Of a stretch of DNA of 64,000 nt, positions 26,345-35,155 are shown in pieces. A program made the position numbers and the translations under genes. Below the pieces are notes generated by a model. That model saw only the letters and a list, made by a program, of their open reading frames with translations, was not told the origin of the DNA and did no database searches. Numbering within the stretch: the stretch's first letter is position 1; every line of letters starts with the position of its first letter. The DNA comes from Paracoccus contaminans (GTDB lineage Bacteria; Pseudomonadota; Alphaproteobacteria; Rhodobacterales; Rhodobacteraceae), in NCBI RefSeq assembly GCF_002105555.1, contig NZ_CP020612.1, positions 1,480,001-1,544,000 of the forward strand, written 5' to 3'.

Positions 26345-28269
26345 TGGAAACCCGCGACGAGATGGAGCTGCCCGAGGATCGCATCCGCGCCCATTACCCG
26401 CAGGCGCTGGCGCTGCTGACCGGGTTTGACCATGCGCCGCGGCTGGCGTCGGCCGCCCCCGCCACGCAGGGTGATCTGTCGCCCGGCATCCCCCGCGCCT
26501 CCTCGCGCTTTCGGTCCACGACGCCGGGGCTTGCAGGGCTGTCCACCCAGCGCCCCGGCGCGGTTCGCCTGATCGAACGGATCGAGCGGGTCGGCGGCGA
26601 CGACCTGCCCTCTCCCCTTTCGGCGACGGTGATCCGCGCCCTGCGCCGGGCGGCGGCGATCGCGCTGGCGCTGGGGGACGAGGTATCGGCACGCTCCGGC
26701 GCAACAGAACTGAAACGGGCCAATCTGGAAAACCGGCTGGCCCCTGACCAAGGCGGCGCCTTCCGGGAAATGCTGGCCGCTGAATCGCTTGCCGTGCTGT
26801 CGGTGCTGGCGAACGCGACCGGGTTCCTGTTGGCCGAACAGGCAGGCGGCGAGACGCCCGATATCGGCGGCGTTGCGGAAATCCTCACCGACGCCCCCCA
26901 TGTCGCGCTGCAGGGTGCGCTGTGGGAACTGGATCAGAAGCTGGCGGCCGCCGCGGATGACAAGGCGGTGGCCGCCATCACGCTCGCCTGGGCCGAGGCG
27001 CTGGCCGCCGCCGTCGCCGCCCGCGCCGAAGCCGCCCCGCGCATGGCGCCCTTTACCGGCGCGCGCTGGCGGGTTTCGGCGGATGATCTGCCGATCGCGG
27101 GCTTTGCCCCTGCGACCCGCGCCCGCGGCAAGCCCGTGCAGATGGCCTTCAAGCGCCCCGAAGAGGTGGTGGGCAACGCCATCGCCAAGCATCAGGCGAT
27201 GCGGCTGGCGCGGATGCTGGTCGCCTATGATTTCGACCGGCGGATGAACCCTTTCGTCGAACTGGGCGGGTTCGTCTTCACCTTTCTCGGCGACGGCAGG
27301 CCGGGGACGGGCAAGACCACGCTGATCCAGATGATGGCGGGGCTGGTGAACGATTACTGCACCATTGCGGGCTATCCGTTCCGCTATGCCAATCTGGGCA
27401 TCGACAATGTCGACAGCTATCAGGGCAAGTCGGGCCAGAATGCCCGCGCCTTCATCGACAGCGTGATCGACCCTGGGGTGATCGGCTTCGGCACCATCGA
27501 CGACATCGACCAGGTGGCCGGGCGGCGCGGGGACCGGCAGTCATCGAGCGGCCAGCAGGAAATCACCGCCGTGCTGATGGACGCCTTTGCCGGCGCGGGG
27601 ACGGTGGTGCGTGGCAACGCGACATTCGGGATGTTTTCCAACCATGCCGAATCAATCGACGACGCCCTGCGCCAGCGCGCCGGCGCCCGCTTCCTGATCG
27701 ACGGGCCGAAGACGCGCGAGGATTACATCGACATCTTCGCGCTGCTGCTGGGCAAGCGCCACGACATCCCGGTGGGCGAACACGACCTGATGAAGGCGCA
27801 GGAAATCAAGGCCGCCGTGCGGGAAGGCTATGCCGGCCACGACCGCCCGGCCGAGGCCTCGCTCGCCCGCATCTGGGATGATGTGTCGGCCCGCCTTGGC
27901 CCCATCGACACGCTGGCCGAGATCGGCACCTATCTGCACGCTATTGCGTCGGCCGAGCCGCGCTTTACCGGCCGCGCTGTCAAGAACATCACCGACGCGA
28001 TCAAGACCCGCGCGATGGATTTCGACATGCCCGACGAATGGTTCGCCTCGCCCGAGCCGTTCCTGCACCAGCCCTATGACCGCAAGCTCGAGATGATCGC
28101 CGCCCTGCGCCAGCCGATCACGCCGGCGATGGTGCTGCAGGAAATCAACCGTTACGCCGACAGCGAATGGCGCTATGCCGAAACCGCCGACGAGACGGCG
28201 ATCGACGAGGCGGTGCGCGGGATGGAGCGGATGGCCGAGGCGCAGCGGCGGTTCGGGGCGAGCGCATGA
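26344..28269 (+). CDS. AAA-operon gene 3: AAA-type ATPase with a large N-terminal domain
   Basis: 641 residues. About 300 N-terminal residues match nothing I know. The ATPase core has Walker A GRPGTGKTT (318-326), a Walker B-like TIDDID (384-389) and a sensor-1 Asn433 in FGMFSNHAESIDD. Possible arginine fingers lie in LRQRAGARF (R445/R449). The C-terminal helical part (about 460-640) resembles an AAA lid. There is no membrane segment. It overlaps gene 2 by TGATG and gene 4 by ATGA. It is the likely motor of this operon, and the substrate is unknown. Confidence 0.9.
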   Translation: METRDEMELPEDRIRAHYPQALALLTGFDHAPRLASAAPATQGDLSPGIPRASSRFRSTTPGLAGLSTQRPGAVRLIERIERVGGDDLPSPLSATVIRALRRAAAIALALGDEVSARSGATELKRANLENRLAPDQGGAFREMLAAESLAVLSVLANATGFLLAEQAGGETPDIGGVAEILTDAPHVALQGALWELDQKLAAAADDKAVAAITLAWAEALAAAVAARAEAAPRMAPFTGARWRVSADDLPIAGFAPATRARGKPVQMAFKRPEEVVGNAIAKHQAMRLARMLVAYDFDRRMNPFVELGGFVFTFLGDGRPGTGKTTLIQMMAGLVNDYCTIAGYPFRYANLGIDNVDSYQGKSGQNARAFIDSVIDPGVIGFGTIDDIDQVAGRRGDRQSSSGQQEITAVLMDAFAGAGTVVRGNATFGMFSNHAESIDDALRQRAGARFLIDGPKTREDYIDIFALLLGKRHDIPVGEHDLMKAQEIKAAVREGYAGHDRPAEASLARIWDDVSARLGPIDTLAEIGTYLHAIASAEPRFTGRAVKNITDAIKTRAMDFDMPDEWFASPEPFLHQPYDRKLEMIAALRQPITPAMVLQEINRYADSEWRYAETADETAIDEAVRGMERMAEAQRRFGASA

Positions 28270-29678
28270 ACCCCCTGGTCGAACGCGGGCTGATGTTTGC
28301 CAACCTGATCCGGGTGGACAGCCCTGCCTGGGTCGGCCTTTACAACCGCGCACTGGAAAAGCTGACCGGCAAGACGACCGCGCTGGCCGAATTCCACATC
28401 GACCTGACCGGCCTGTCACCCGAGGTCGGGGACGAGCTTGGCGATCTGGATTATCTTGCCCCAAGGGGCGGCAACCGGCAGTTCATCCTGCTGACGACCG
28501 AACAGAAGACGGCGCCGATGCTGGCCGCAGACCTGTCCGTCTATCCGGCGATCCTGCGCCGCTTCATCGCGGAAAACGAAAGCCAGCTGTTCAGCCTGAC
28601 CGCACGCGACGCGGTGGTCGGCGAGATCGATGACGATGTCTGGCAGCTTGCCCAGCCTGCCGACCTGCTGGACATCCGCAAGGTCCGTATCACGGCCGAC
28701 ACTACCGGCAGCCATGTCGCCGAGGCCGACAAGCTGACGGCGATGATCGACCGCTTCCGCAGCCAGCCCGATGCCTGGTGGGACGACGTGCTGATCGCCG
28801 AGATGATCGAGCAGGCCCGGAAATCGGGCGACGTGACGCGCAACCCGGTGCGCCTGTCGCACACCAGCTTTGACGTGCCCGATTTCCGTGCGCCCGCCTT
28901 CGGCGGGGTCTATGTCATCCGCTCGGCACCCGAACCGGCGGTGGTCTTTGCCGATCCCTCGCAGCAGGTGCCGCTAGGCGGCGTGCAGGTCATGTCCCTT
29001 TCGGACCGCAACGCCATCGCCGCCTGGCTGGCCCGCAACGGGCTGGCCGAACAGGTGACGGCCTCGGGCGGAGCGGCCACGGCGGCGGTGCTGCGGCAGA
29101 AGATCGACTTTGTCCTGGTGGACGCCGCGACAGAGGCGCGCATCGACCCCGGCGACGGCAGCCGCGCGGCGTTGCGGCGGGCCGCCGCGCGGCTGGACCC
29201 CGCGGCCCTGCCGCCCGAGCTGCCCGGTCTGGGCGCCATGCTGCGCTATGTGGAAACGGGCGGCGACTGGCCGGTGATCGACAGCGCCAACCCGGCCTAT
29301 TTCTATGCCCTGCGCGCCACCACCGGCCCGTGGCAGGGCACGGTGAACCAGCTGATCGCCGAGCTTGCCCCGCATGACGTGCGCACGCTGTTCCTCGTGA
29401 ACAAGCCGGTGTTCCATCGGCTGTTCCAGACCTGGGATGCCGCCAAGCAGGCCTATGTGGCCGATCAGCTGGCCCGCGAATACCAGATCGACCGGCAGGG
29501 CACACGGGCCGCGCTGTTCGGCCCCGAACCCGGCATGGCCGAACCCGATCAGGCCGGGCCGGGGACAGCGGCTGCCGGGCCCCGCGCTGGCGCCGCTGTG
29601 CCGGCGGGGCCTTGGGGCCCGGCCCGAGGCGATCGCGGGCCGGCGCCGCGCGGCGGGCCCTGGGGAGCGGCACGCTGA
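28266..29678 (+). CDS. AAA-operon gene 4: uncharacterised protein with Pro/Gly-rich tail
   Basis: 470 residues starting MNPLVERGLMFANLIRVDSP at the ATGA overlap with the ATPase gene. The first 410 residues look globular and well folded, with several hydrophobic strands such as FGGVYVIRSAPEPAVVFADP. They belong to a family I remember only as an uncharacterised DUF, possibly DUF6638; this is unverified. The last 50 residues are a low-complexity Pro/Gly/Ala/Arg tail ending GPAPRGGPWGAAR. There is no signal peptide. Its stop overlaps gene 5 (TGATG). Confidence 0.85.
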   Translation: MNPLVERGLMFANLIRVDSPAWVGLYNRALEKLTGKTTALAEFHIDLTGLSPEVGDELGDLDYLAPRGGNRQFILLTTEQKTAPMLAADLSVYPAILRRFIAENESQLFSLTARDAVVGEIDDDVWQLAQPADLLDIRKVRITADTTGSHVAEADKLTAMIDRFRSQPDAWWDDVLIAEMIEQARKSGDVTRNPVRLSHTSFDVPDFRAPAFGGVYVIRSAPEPAVVFADPSQQVPLGGVQVMSLSDRNAIAAWLARNGLAEQVTASGGAATAAVLRQKIDFVLVDAATEARIDPGDGSRAALRRAAARLDPAALPPELPGLGAMLRYVETGGDWPVIDSANPAYFYALRATTGPWQGTVNQLIAELAPHDVRTLFLVNKPVFHRLFQTWDAAKQAYVADQLAREYQIDRQGTRAALFGPEPGMAEPDQAGPGTAAAGPRAGAAVPAGPWGPARGDRGPAPRGGPWGAAR

Positions 29679-29956
29679 TGGGCATCATCCGGCTGGCAGC
29701 GATCCTTTTTGCCTTCGAGGCGCTGTTCTATGTTCTGCTGTGGTTCTATCTGCGCTCGCTCAGGCGCGAACGGCTTGAGGAGGAGTGGGAGGAGCGGCAT
29801 CCCGGCGATCCCGCCGACAGCCCGGAACGCGATGAGTTCCTTGAACGTTCGATGGCGGACTTTCAGACATCGCTGCGCGCGCGTCTGGTGGGGCTGGTGT
29901 TCATCCTGCCCACCCTTGCGGTCGCGGCGATCATCTATTTCGTGAACTACAGATAG
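29678..29956 (+). CDS. AAA-operon gene 5: small two-TM membrane protein
   Basis: 92 residues with hydrophobic segments at about 4-24 (IRLAAILFAFEALFYVLLWF) and 70-90 (LVGLVFILPTLAVAAIIYFV). Between them is a charged loop with RRERLEEEWEERHPGD. Both ends are probably on the same side of the inner membrane. ATG 29678 overlaps the stop of gene 4. It could anchor the soluble ATPase partners to the membrane, which is inference. Confidence 0.8.
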   Translation: MGIIRLAAILFAFEALFYVLLWFYLRSLRRERLEEEWEERHPGDPADSPERDEFLERSMADFQTSLRARLVGLVFILPTLAVAAIIYFVNYR

Positions 29957-29969
29957 GGCGGGGTCAGGG

Positions 29970-30659
29970 ATGCGCAATCTGCAAGTGGTGCTGGGGGTGC
30001 TGTTCGGCGTCGCCGTGTTCCTGTTTCTGGATTATGCGCTGCCCTCGCGCACGACCGTGCGCGTCACCAATGTCTATAACCAGATCACCGACCTGGGCGC
30101 GAACACGATCTTCTACGCCTCGGCCGATTCGGGCACCGTCGAGACAGCCGACGGGCGGCGCGACATCCGCTATATCGCCACGGTGCAGCCGAACGGGCGG
30201 CCCTATGTCTATCGCAACGAGGACACGGGCTGGATCTGGCCGCCCTATTTCAAATATGACAGCGCCAACCTGCATGCGATCGCCGCCGACAGCGTGTCCA
30301 CCGCGGCCGAGCCGCGCTGGATGAACGTCACCTCCTATGGCTGGCGGATTTCCTGGGCGACGATCTATCCCAATGCCATCTCGATGCGGCAGGTTTCGGG
30401 GCCGGGCGATGCGCCGCTCAACTGGCCGGCGATGATCGTTCTGGGGGTGATGGGGGCGCTGCTGCTCCTGCTGTGGCGGATGTGGAACCAGTTCCGCGAA
30501 CGCAGCATCGATCCCGTGGTGGCGCGGGCCGACCGGGCGATCGGACAGGTGGACCAGCGGCTTGATGCCGCGCGGGACCGTGTCGTCGCCGAAGGGCGCG
30601 AGGCGCGGGGCCGTTATCGCGGCTGGCTGGATAGCTGGCGCGGCAAGCCCCGGCGCTGA
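29970..30659 (+). CDS. AAA-operon gene 6: DUF1523 family membrane protein
   Basis: 229 residues. An N-terminal membrane segment (about 5-24) precedes a probable periplasmic domain with the DUF1523 hallmarks: RDIRYIATVQPNGRPYVYRN, EDTGWIWPPYFKYDSANL, SYGWRISWATIYPNAISMR. A second membrane segment (about 155-172, MIVLGVMGALLLLLWRMW) and a basic, coiled-coil-prone cytoplasmic tail follow. DUF1523 is a family of unknown function found in Rhodobacterales and relatives. It ends the six-gene unit and converges with the acetyltransferase gene. Confidence 0.85.
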   Translation: MRNLQVVLGVLFGVAVFLFLDYALPSRTTVRVTNVYNQITDLGANTIFYASADSGTVETADGRRDIRYIATVQPNGRPYVYRNEDTGWIWPPYFKYDSANLHAIAADSVSTAAEPRWMNVTSYGWRISWATIYPNAISMRQVSGPGDAPLNWPAMIVLGVMGALLLLLWRMWNQFRERSIDPVVARADRAIGQVDQRLDAARDRVVAEGREARGRYRGWLDSWRGKPRR

Positions 30660-30664
30660 CCCGC

Positions 30665-31234
30665 TCAGCGGGCGCGGGCGGGGTTTCCCGTCACCGTCGT
30701 GCCGGGCTGCACATCGCGCGTGACGACCGCGCCCGCCCCGATGATGGCGCCTGCGCCGACGCGGATCCCTGGCAGCACCAGCGCGCCCGCGCCGATCCAC
30801 ACGTCATCGCCGATGGTGATGGGCCGGCCGCTTTCCTCGCCCGCGGCGCGGCGCTCTGCCTGCCGCGGATGGTCGGCCGTGGCCAGATGAACGCCCGGCC
30901 CGATCTGGACCCGCGCGCCGATGCGGATTTCCGCCACGTCCAGAAAGACGCAGTTGTAGTTGACGAAACAGCCCGGTCCGAAATGGATATGCAGCCCGTA
31001 ATCGACGGAAAACGGCGCGCGGATCACCGCGCCGTTCCACGTCCCCAGCAATTCGGCTAGAAGGGCCTCATCTGCGGGATCGCCCTCGATCCCGGTGCGG
31101 CGGGCGGCTATGGCCTGGGCACGGCGGCGCAGGGCAACCAGCTCGGGCGCGGCGGGATCGTAGGGCAGCCCCGCAAGCATGGCGCGGCGGGGCGGGCCGA
31201 TGTCATCGGAACGGGGCGGCCGCCCAGCGATCAC
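30665..31234 (-). CDS. sugar/maltose O-acetyltransferase (LacA/NodL type)
   Basis: 189-residue left-handed beta-helix acetyltransferase. Hexapeptide repeats run from [21 protein letters not shown] to [20 protein letters not shown]. The catalytic His region is [17 protein letters not shown], as in maltose/galactoside acetyltransferases. The start is GTG 31234, overlapping the SufT-like stop (ATGTGA), so the two genes are coupled. The acceptor sugar is unknown. Confidence 0.88.
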   Translation of the reverse strand: MIAGRPPRSDDIGPPRRAMLAGLPYDPAAPELVALRRRAQAIAARRTGIEGDPADEALLAELLGTWNGAVIRAPFSVDYGLHIHFGPGCFVNYNCVFLDVAEIRIGARVQIGPGVHLATADHPRQAERRAAGEESGRPITIGDDVWIGAGALVLPGIRVGAGAIIGAGAVVTRDVQPGTTVTGNPARAR

Positions 31235-31605
31235 ATGAAGCCCAGTTCAAGCCGCGCCTCGTCTGACATCATCTCCATCCCCCAGGGGGGCTGGAAGGTC
31301 ATCTCGACATCGACCTGCCGGACGCCCGGCAGGGCGTTCACGGCATCCGCGACCCAGCCGGGCATCTCGCCCGCCACCGGACAGCCGGGGGCCGTCAGCG
31401 TCATCATGATGCGCACCGCGTCGGTGTCATCGATGGCGATGGTATAGACCAGCCCCAGATCGAAGATATTGACCGGGATTTCCGGGTCATAGACGGTGCG
31501 GCAAGCCTCGACCACCGCGTCATAGAGCGGATGCTCGGTCGAAGAGGGTGCGATCACCGGTTCGCCCTGGTTCGGGGCTGACGACTGGGTCTGCGGCTGG
31601 TCCAC
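31231..31605 (-). CDS. SufT/MIP18-family Fe-S assembly protein
   Basis: 124-residue DUF59 (MIP18/PaaD-like) protein involved in Fe-S cluster maturation. Family motifs are [19 protein letters not shown] and [18 protein letters not shown], with the conserved Cys, then [20 protein letters not shown]. The last stretch is typical of the form annotated as a SUF system assembly protein. That gene is usually at the end of the suf operon. Here no sufBCDS gene is adjacent; it is instead coupled to an acetyltransferase gene. Confidence 0.9.
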   Translation of the reverse strand: MDQPQTQSSAPNQGEPVIAPSSTEHPLYDAVVEACRTVYDPEIPVNIFDLGLVYTIAIDDTDAVRIMMTLTAPGCPVAGEMPGWVADAVNALPGVRQVDVEMTFQPPWGMEMMSDEARLELGFM

Positions 31606-31710
31606 GCGGGCGGCTCCCCTTCACTTGGCTGAGTGAATATATAGGACAAGCGCGGCATGGGCGAAAGGCCCTGCCGCCCGCCTGATCCGGGGACGCCCGG
31701 CCGGGCGCGA

Positions 31711-32466
31711 TCAGAACCGCAGGCTGAAGCGGTTGACCAGACCCAGCTTGAGCGATGGCTGCGCCTTGTCCTCGATGAAGGGGGCATCGGCGGCGTCCCC
31801 GACCAGATGGTCGTATTCCACCTCGCCTACCAACGCGAGCGTTCCGCCCAGCGCATAGCGCCCTTCAAGGCTGATGCCGGCGGCATAGATGCCGCCCTGC
31901 GGCTTGTATTCGTCATGGCCGCTGCGCCGCGATTCATCGGCCGAAACGCCGAAGAAAGCCTGGGTGAAGGTGTCATCGCCGAATTTGGCCTCGACCTGCG
32001 GCCACAGGGTCAGCCGTTCGTTCGGGGCGATGCGATAACGTGCGCCCGCCGATCCGACCAGCCCGTCATGCCCGCCCAGGCCCTTGCGGATGACCAGATA
32101 GCCGCTGACCGGCCCGCGGGTATAGCGAAAGCGGGCGCCCGCCTCGATGGTGCGGTCGATGTCGTCCAGCCCGCGCAGCGCGTCCGCGTCATCGGCGCTG
32201 CGCCCGCCGCGCAGGTTCAGCGTCGGCAGCACCCGGAAGCCGTCGGCCGATCCGTCCGAGGTTGCCGCCTGACCGGGGCGCAGGATGTCCACGTTGCGGA
32301 AGATGACCCAGGGACCGGCCTCCATGTCCTGCGAGCCGATCCAGTCCGGTTCGACCTCGCCGCCCAGACCGATGTCGGCTGCCACCCCCCAGCCCTCCTG
32401 CGCGGCGGCGGGGGTGACGGTCAGCGCGGCCAGCAGGGCGGCAAGCGCGACGGCGGCATGGTTCAT
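31711..32466 (-). CDS. MipA/OmpV family outer membrane protein
   Basis: 251 residues with a clear signal peptide (MNHAAVALAALLAALTVTP, cleavage after AAA). The mature part alternates aromatic and polar residues and ends in a C-terminal Phe (LVNRFSLRF), the sign of an outer-membrane beta barrel. The pattern GWGVAADIGLGGEVEPDWIG fits MipA/OmpV proteins, some of which scaffold murein enzymes. A start eight residues earlier (MTFEGRA) is possible. It is single, between SufT-like and ABC-F genes. Confidence 0.85.
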   Translation of the reverse strand: MNHAAVALAALLAALTVTPAAAQEGWGVAADIGLGGEVEPDWIGSQDMEAGPWVIFRNVDILRPGQAATSDGSADGFRVLPTLNLRGGRSADDADALRGLDDIDRTIEAGARFRYTRGPVSGYLVIRKGLGGHDGLVGSAGARYRIAPNERLTLWPQVEAKFGDDTFTQAFFGVSADESRRSGHDEYKPQGGIYAAGISLEGRYALGGTLALVGEVEYDHLVGDAADAPFIEDKAQPSLKLGLVNRFSLRF

Positions 32467-32542
32467 GGCACGGCCCTCGAATGTCATTGCGGGTTGCAGT
32501 GTGCCGGCGGGCGGCGCTGCTGTCCAGCCATGGGGCCGCTTC

Positions 32543-34405
32543 TCAGCCCCGCTCGGCGGTCTCGAGCCGTTCCAGCGCGTCAAGCCACAGCGCCTCGGCG
32601 CGGGGCAGGGCCGCTTCGGCCTCGGCATGCTTGCGGCCCCAGCGCTCGGCCTCGTGCGGATCGTTGTAAAGGGCCGGATCGGCCATGCGGACGCTGATCT
32701 TGCCCAGCATCTCGGTCAGCTTTTCGACCCGCTCCTCGCAGCGGCGGACCTCGGCGCGCAGATCGAGGATCTCGTCCCGGCTGGCCCGCTTGCGGGGCGC
32801 GGGCGGCTCGGCCGCCGGGGCCGCCTTGCCGGCAGGGCGCCCATCCTCGCCCGACAGCAGGCTGCGGCGATAGGTTTCCAGATCATCCGCATAGGGCATC
32901 ACCGCCCCGTCCGCGACCAGCCACAGCCGGTCGGCGACCAGTTCCAGCAGGTGCATGTCATGGCTGACCAGCACCACCGCGCCGGTATAGTCGTTCAGCG
33001 CCTCGGTCAGCGCCTCGCGGCTTTCGATGTCAAGATGGTTGGTCGGCTCGTCGAGGATCAGCAGATGCGGCGCGTCGATGGTGGCCAGCAGCAGCGACAG
33101 CCGGGCCTTCTGCCCCCCCGACAGCGCGCCCACGCGCGTCTCGGCCTGCGCCTCCATCAGGCCAAAGCCAGCCAGACGCGCACGCAGCCGCGCCGGGGCC
33201 TCGCCGGGCCGCAGATGGCGGACATGGTCCAGCGGCGTTTCGTCCAGATGCAGCTCGTCCACCTGATGCTGGGCGAAATAGCCCACGCGCAGCTTGGACG
33301 ACCGGACCAGCCGCCCCTCCATCGGGTCCAGCCGCCCGGCCAGCAGCTTGGACAGCGTCGACTTGCCTTGCCCGTTGCGGCCCAGCAGGGCGATGCGGTC
33401 GTCCTGGTCCAGCCGCAGGTTCAGCCGCCGCAGCACCGCGCGGTCGCCATAGCCGACCGAAACCCCGTCCAGCGACAGGATCGGTGGCGACAGCTGGTCG
33501 GGCTGGGGAAAGGTGAAGCGGTGGAACTTCGCCTCCTCGGGGGCGGTGATCGGCTCCATCCGCGCCAGGGCCTTGATGCGCGATTGCGCCTGCGCCGCCT
33601 TGGTCGCCTTGGCGCGGAAGCGATCGACAAAGCTTTGCAGATGGGCGCGGCGCGCCTCCTGCTTCTTGGCCTCGGCGGCCTGCAGGGCACGGCGTTCGGC
33701 GCGCGCGCGGGCAAAGGCGTCATAGCCGCCCGAATACAGCGTCAGCTTGCGATCCTCCAGATGCAGGATCGATCCCACCGCCCGGTTCAGCAATCCGCGG
33801 TCATGGCTGATGACGATGACCGTATGGGGGTATCGCGCCAGATAGCCTTCCAGCCACAGCGCCCCTTCAAGGTCGAGATAGTTGGTCGGCTCGTCCAGCA
33901 GCAGCAGGTCGGGCTGGGCGAACAGCACCCCCGCCAGCGCCATCCGCATCCGCCAGCCGCCGGAAAAATCCCCCGTGGGACGCGCCTGATCGGCGATCGA
34001 AAAGCCCAGCCCCTGCAGGATGGACGAGGCCCGCCCCTCGGCCGACCAGGCGTCGATATCGGCCAGCCGCGTCTGGATTTCGGCGATGCGGTGGGGATCG
34101 GTCGCACTGTCCGCCTCGGCCAGCAGGCTGTGGCGTTCGGTATCGGCGGCCAGCACCGTGTCCAGCACGCTGGCATCGGTGGCCGGGCTTTCCTGCGCAA
34201 CGCCCCCGATGCGCGCGCGGGACGGCAGCGTGATGGCGCCCCCGTCCAGGCTCAGCTCGCCCCGGATCAGGCGGAACAGCGTCGTCTTGCCCGCGCCGTT
34301 CGGGCCGACCAGGCCGACCTTGTGCCCCTCCGGGATCACCGCCGAGGCATGTTCGAACAGCGGCCGTCCGGCGATGGAATAGGAAATGTCGTCGATGCGC
34401 AGCAT
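32543..34405 (-). CDS. ABC-F family ATP-binding protein (YheS/Uup-like)
   Basis: 620-residue protein with two ABC ATPase domains and no membrane segment, so an ABC-F translation factor or ribosome-associated ATPase and not a transporter. Walker A motifs are [10 protein letters not shown] and [10 protein letters not shown]. The signature in the second domain is [13 protein letters not shown], and LDEPTN occurs twice. The interdomain linker is basic and helical ([20 protein letters not shown]). The C-terminus is a coiled coil (about 530-620). It is divergent from ndk. Confidence 0.93.
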   Translation of the reverse strand: MLRIDDISYSIAGRPLFEHASAVIPEGHKVGLVGPNGAGKTTLFRLIRGELSLDGGAITLPSRARIGGVAQESPATDASVLDTVLAADTERHSLLAEADSATDPHRIAEIQTRLADIDAWSAEGRASSILQGLGFSIADQARPTGDFSGGWRMRMALAGVLFAQPDLLLLDEPTNYLDLEGALWLEGYLARYPHTVIVISHDRGLLNRAVGSILHLEDRKLTLYSGGYDAFARARAERRALQAAEAKKQEARRAHLQSFVDRFRAKATKAAQAQSRIKALARMEPITAPEEAKFHRFTFPQPDQLSPPILSLDGVSVGYGDRAVLRRLNLRLDQDDRIALLGRNGQGKSTLSKLLAGRLDPMEGRLVRSSKLRVGYFAQHQVDELHLDETPLDHVRHLRPGEAPARLRARLAGFGLMEAQAETRVGALSGGQKARLSLLLATIDAPHLLILDEPTNHLDIESREALTEALNDYTGAVVLVSHDMHLLELVADRLWLVADGAVMPYADDLETYRRSLLSGEDGRPAGKAAPAAEPPAPRKRASRDEILDLRAEVRRCEERVEKLTEMLGKISVRMADPALYNDPHEAERWGRKHAEAEAALPRAEALWLDALERLETAERG

Positions 34406-34544
34406 GGATGCCCGCTTGCCTCACGCGGGGGCGCGCGTCAATCGCGGCGGGGCCTGCCGGCCCGTCCCGCCGCGGTGTTTGCCAAGCCGGGCGGTGCGTG
34501 ATACCGCGCGCGGCAATCGCCAATCCCATTCATCCGAGGACATC

Positions 34545-34967
34545 ATGGCCGTCGAACGCACGCTGTCGATCATCAAGCCCGACGCAACCCGCCGCAACCT
34601 GACCGGCAAGATCAACCAGAAGTTCGAGGATGCGGGCCTGCGCATCGTGGCGCAAAAGCGCATCCACCTGTCGCCCGCCCAGGCCGGCAAGTTCTACGAG
34701 GTCCACAAGGACCGTCCCTTCTATGGCGAGCTGGTCGAGTTCATGGCCTCGGAACCCGTCGTGGTCCAGGTGCTGGAAGGCGAGAACGCCATCGCAAAGA
34801 ACCGCGAAGTGATGGGCGCGACCAACCCGGCCAATGCCGACGCGGGCACCATCCGCAAGGAGTTCGCCCTGTCGGTTGGCGAGAACTCGGTCCATGGCTC
34901 GGACGCCGCCGAGACGGCGAAAGAGGAAATCGCATTCTTCTTCTCGGGCCTCGAACTGGTCGGCTGA
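34545..34967 (+). CDS. ndk: nucleoside diphosphate kinase
   Basis: Transfers the gamma phosphate from ATP to NDPs through a phospho-His. It has 140 residues, the normal size. The start [18 protein letters not shown] is canonical. [19 protein letters not shown] and the active-site His in [19 protein letters not shown] are intact. It is monocistronic, followed by a strong terminator and then a dispersed repeat copy. Confidence 0.97.
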   Translation: MAVERTLSIIKPDATRRNLTGKINQKFEDAGLRIVAQKRIHLSPAQAGKFYEVHKDRPFYGELVEFMASEPVVVQVLEGENAIAKNREVMGATNPANADAGTIRKEFALSVGENSVHGSDAAETAKEEIAFFFSGLELVG

Positions 34968-34989
34968 CCCGCTTCGCCCCAGACGCTGC

Positions 34990-35016
34990 AAGGCCGCCCC
35001 AGGGGGCGGCCTTTTT
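34990..35016 (+). terminator. rho-independent terminator of ndk
   Basis: AAGGCCGCCC-cagg-GGGCGGCCTT followed by a T run, 23 bp past the ndk stop. Confidence 0.88.
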
Positions 35017-35020
35017 CATG

Positions 35021-35103
35021 CGCATTCTTTTGCATGCAAATATCCTGGGGGGAGCCGGCCCCAGGGCCGGCGGGGGGCAAGGCCCCCTTGCCCCCCGTTG
35101 CCG
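35021..35103 (-). repeat. dispersed hairpin-GGATATTT element, copy 4
   Basis: On the minus strand: GGGGGGCAAGGGGGCCTTGCC, a GCCGGCCCTGGGGCCGGC arm, CCCCCCAGGATATTT and tail GCATGCAAAAGAATGCG. It lies between the ndk terminator and fabD, and points towards ndk. Confidence 0.7.
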
Positions 35104-35155
35104 TTGCCTCGCCCGCCGGCAGAAGTTATCCCGGACGAAAGAGGAGCAAGAGATC

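Noticed and set aside
23981..26704. 907-codon minus-strand open frame across AAA-operon genes 1-3
   Set aside because: His/Gln/Arg-rich shadow translation without motifs; the + strand has ribosome-binding sites and stop/start overlaps.
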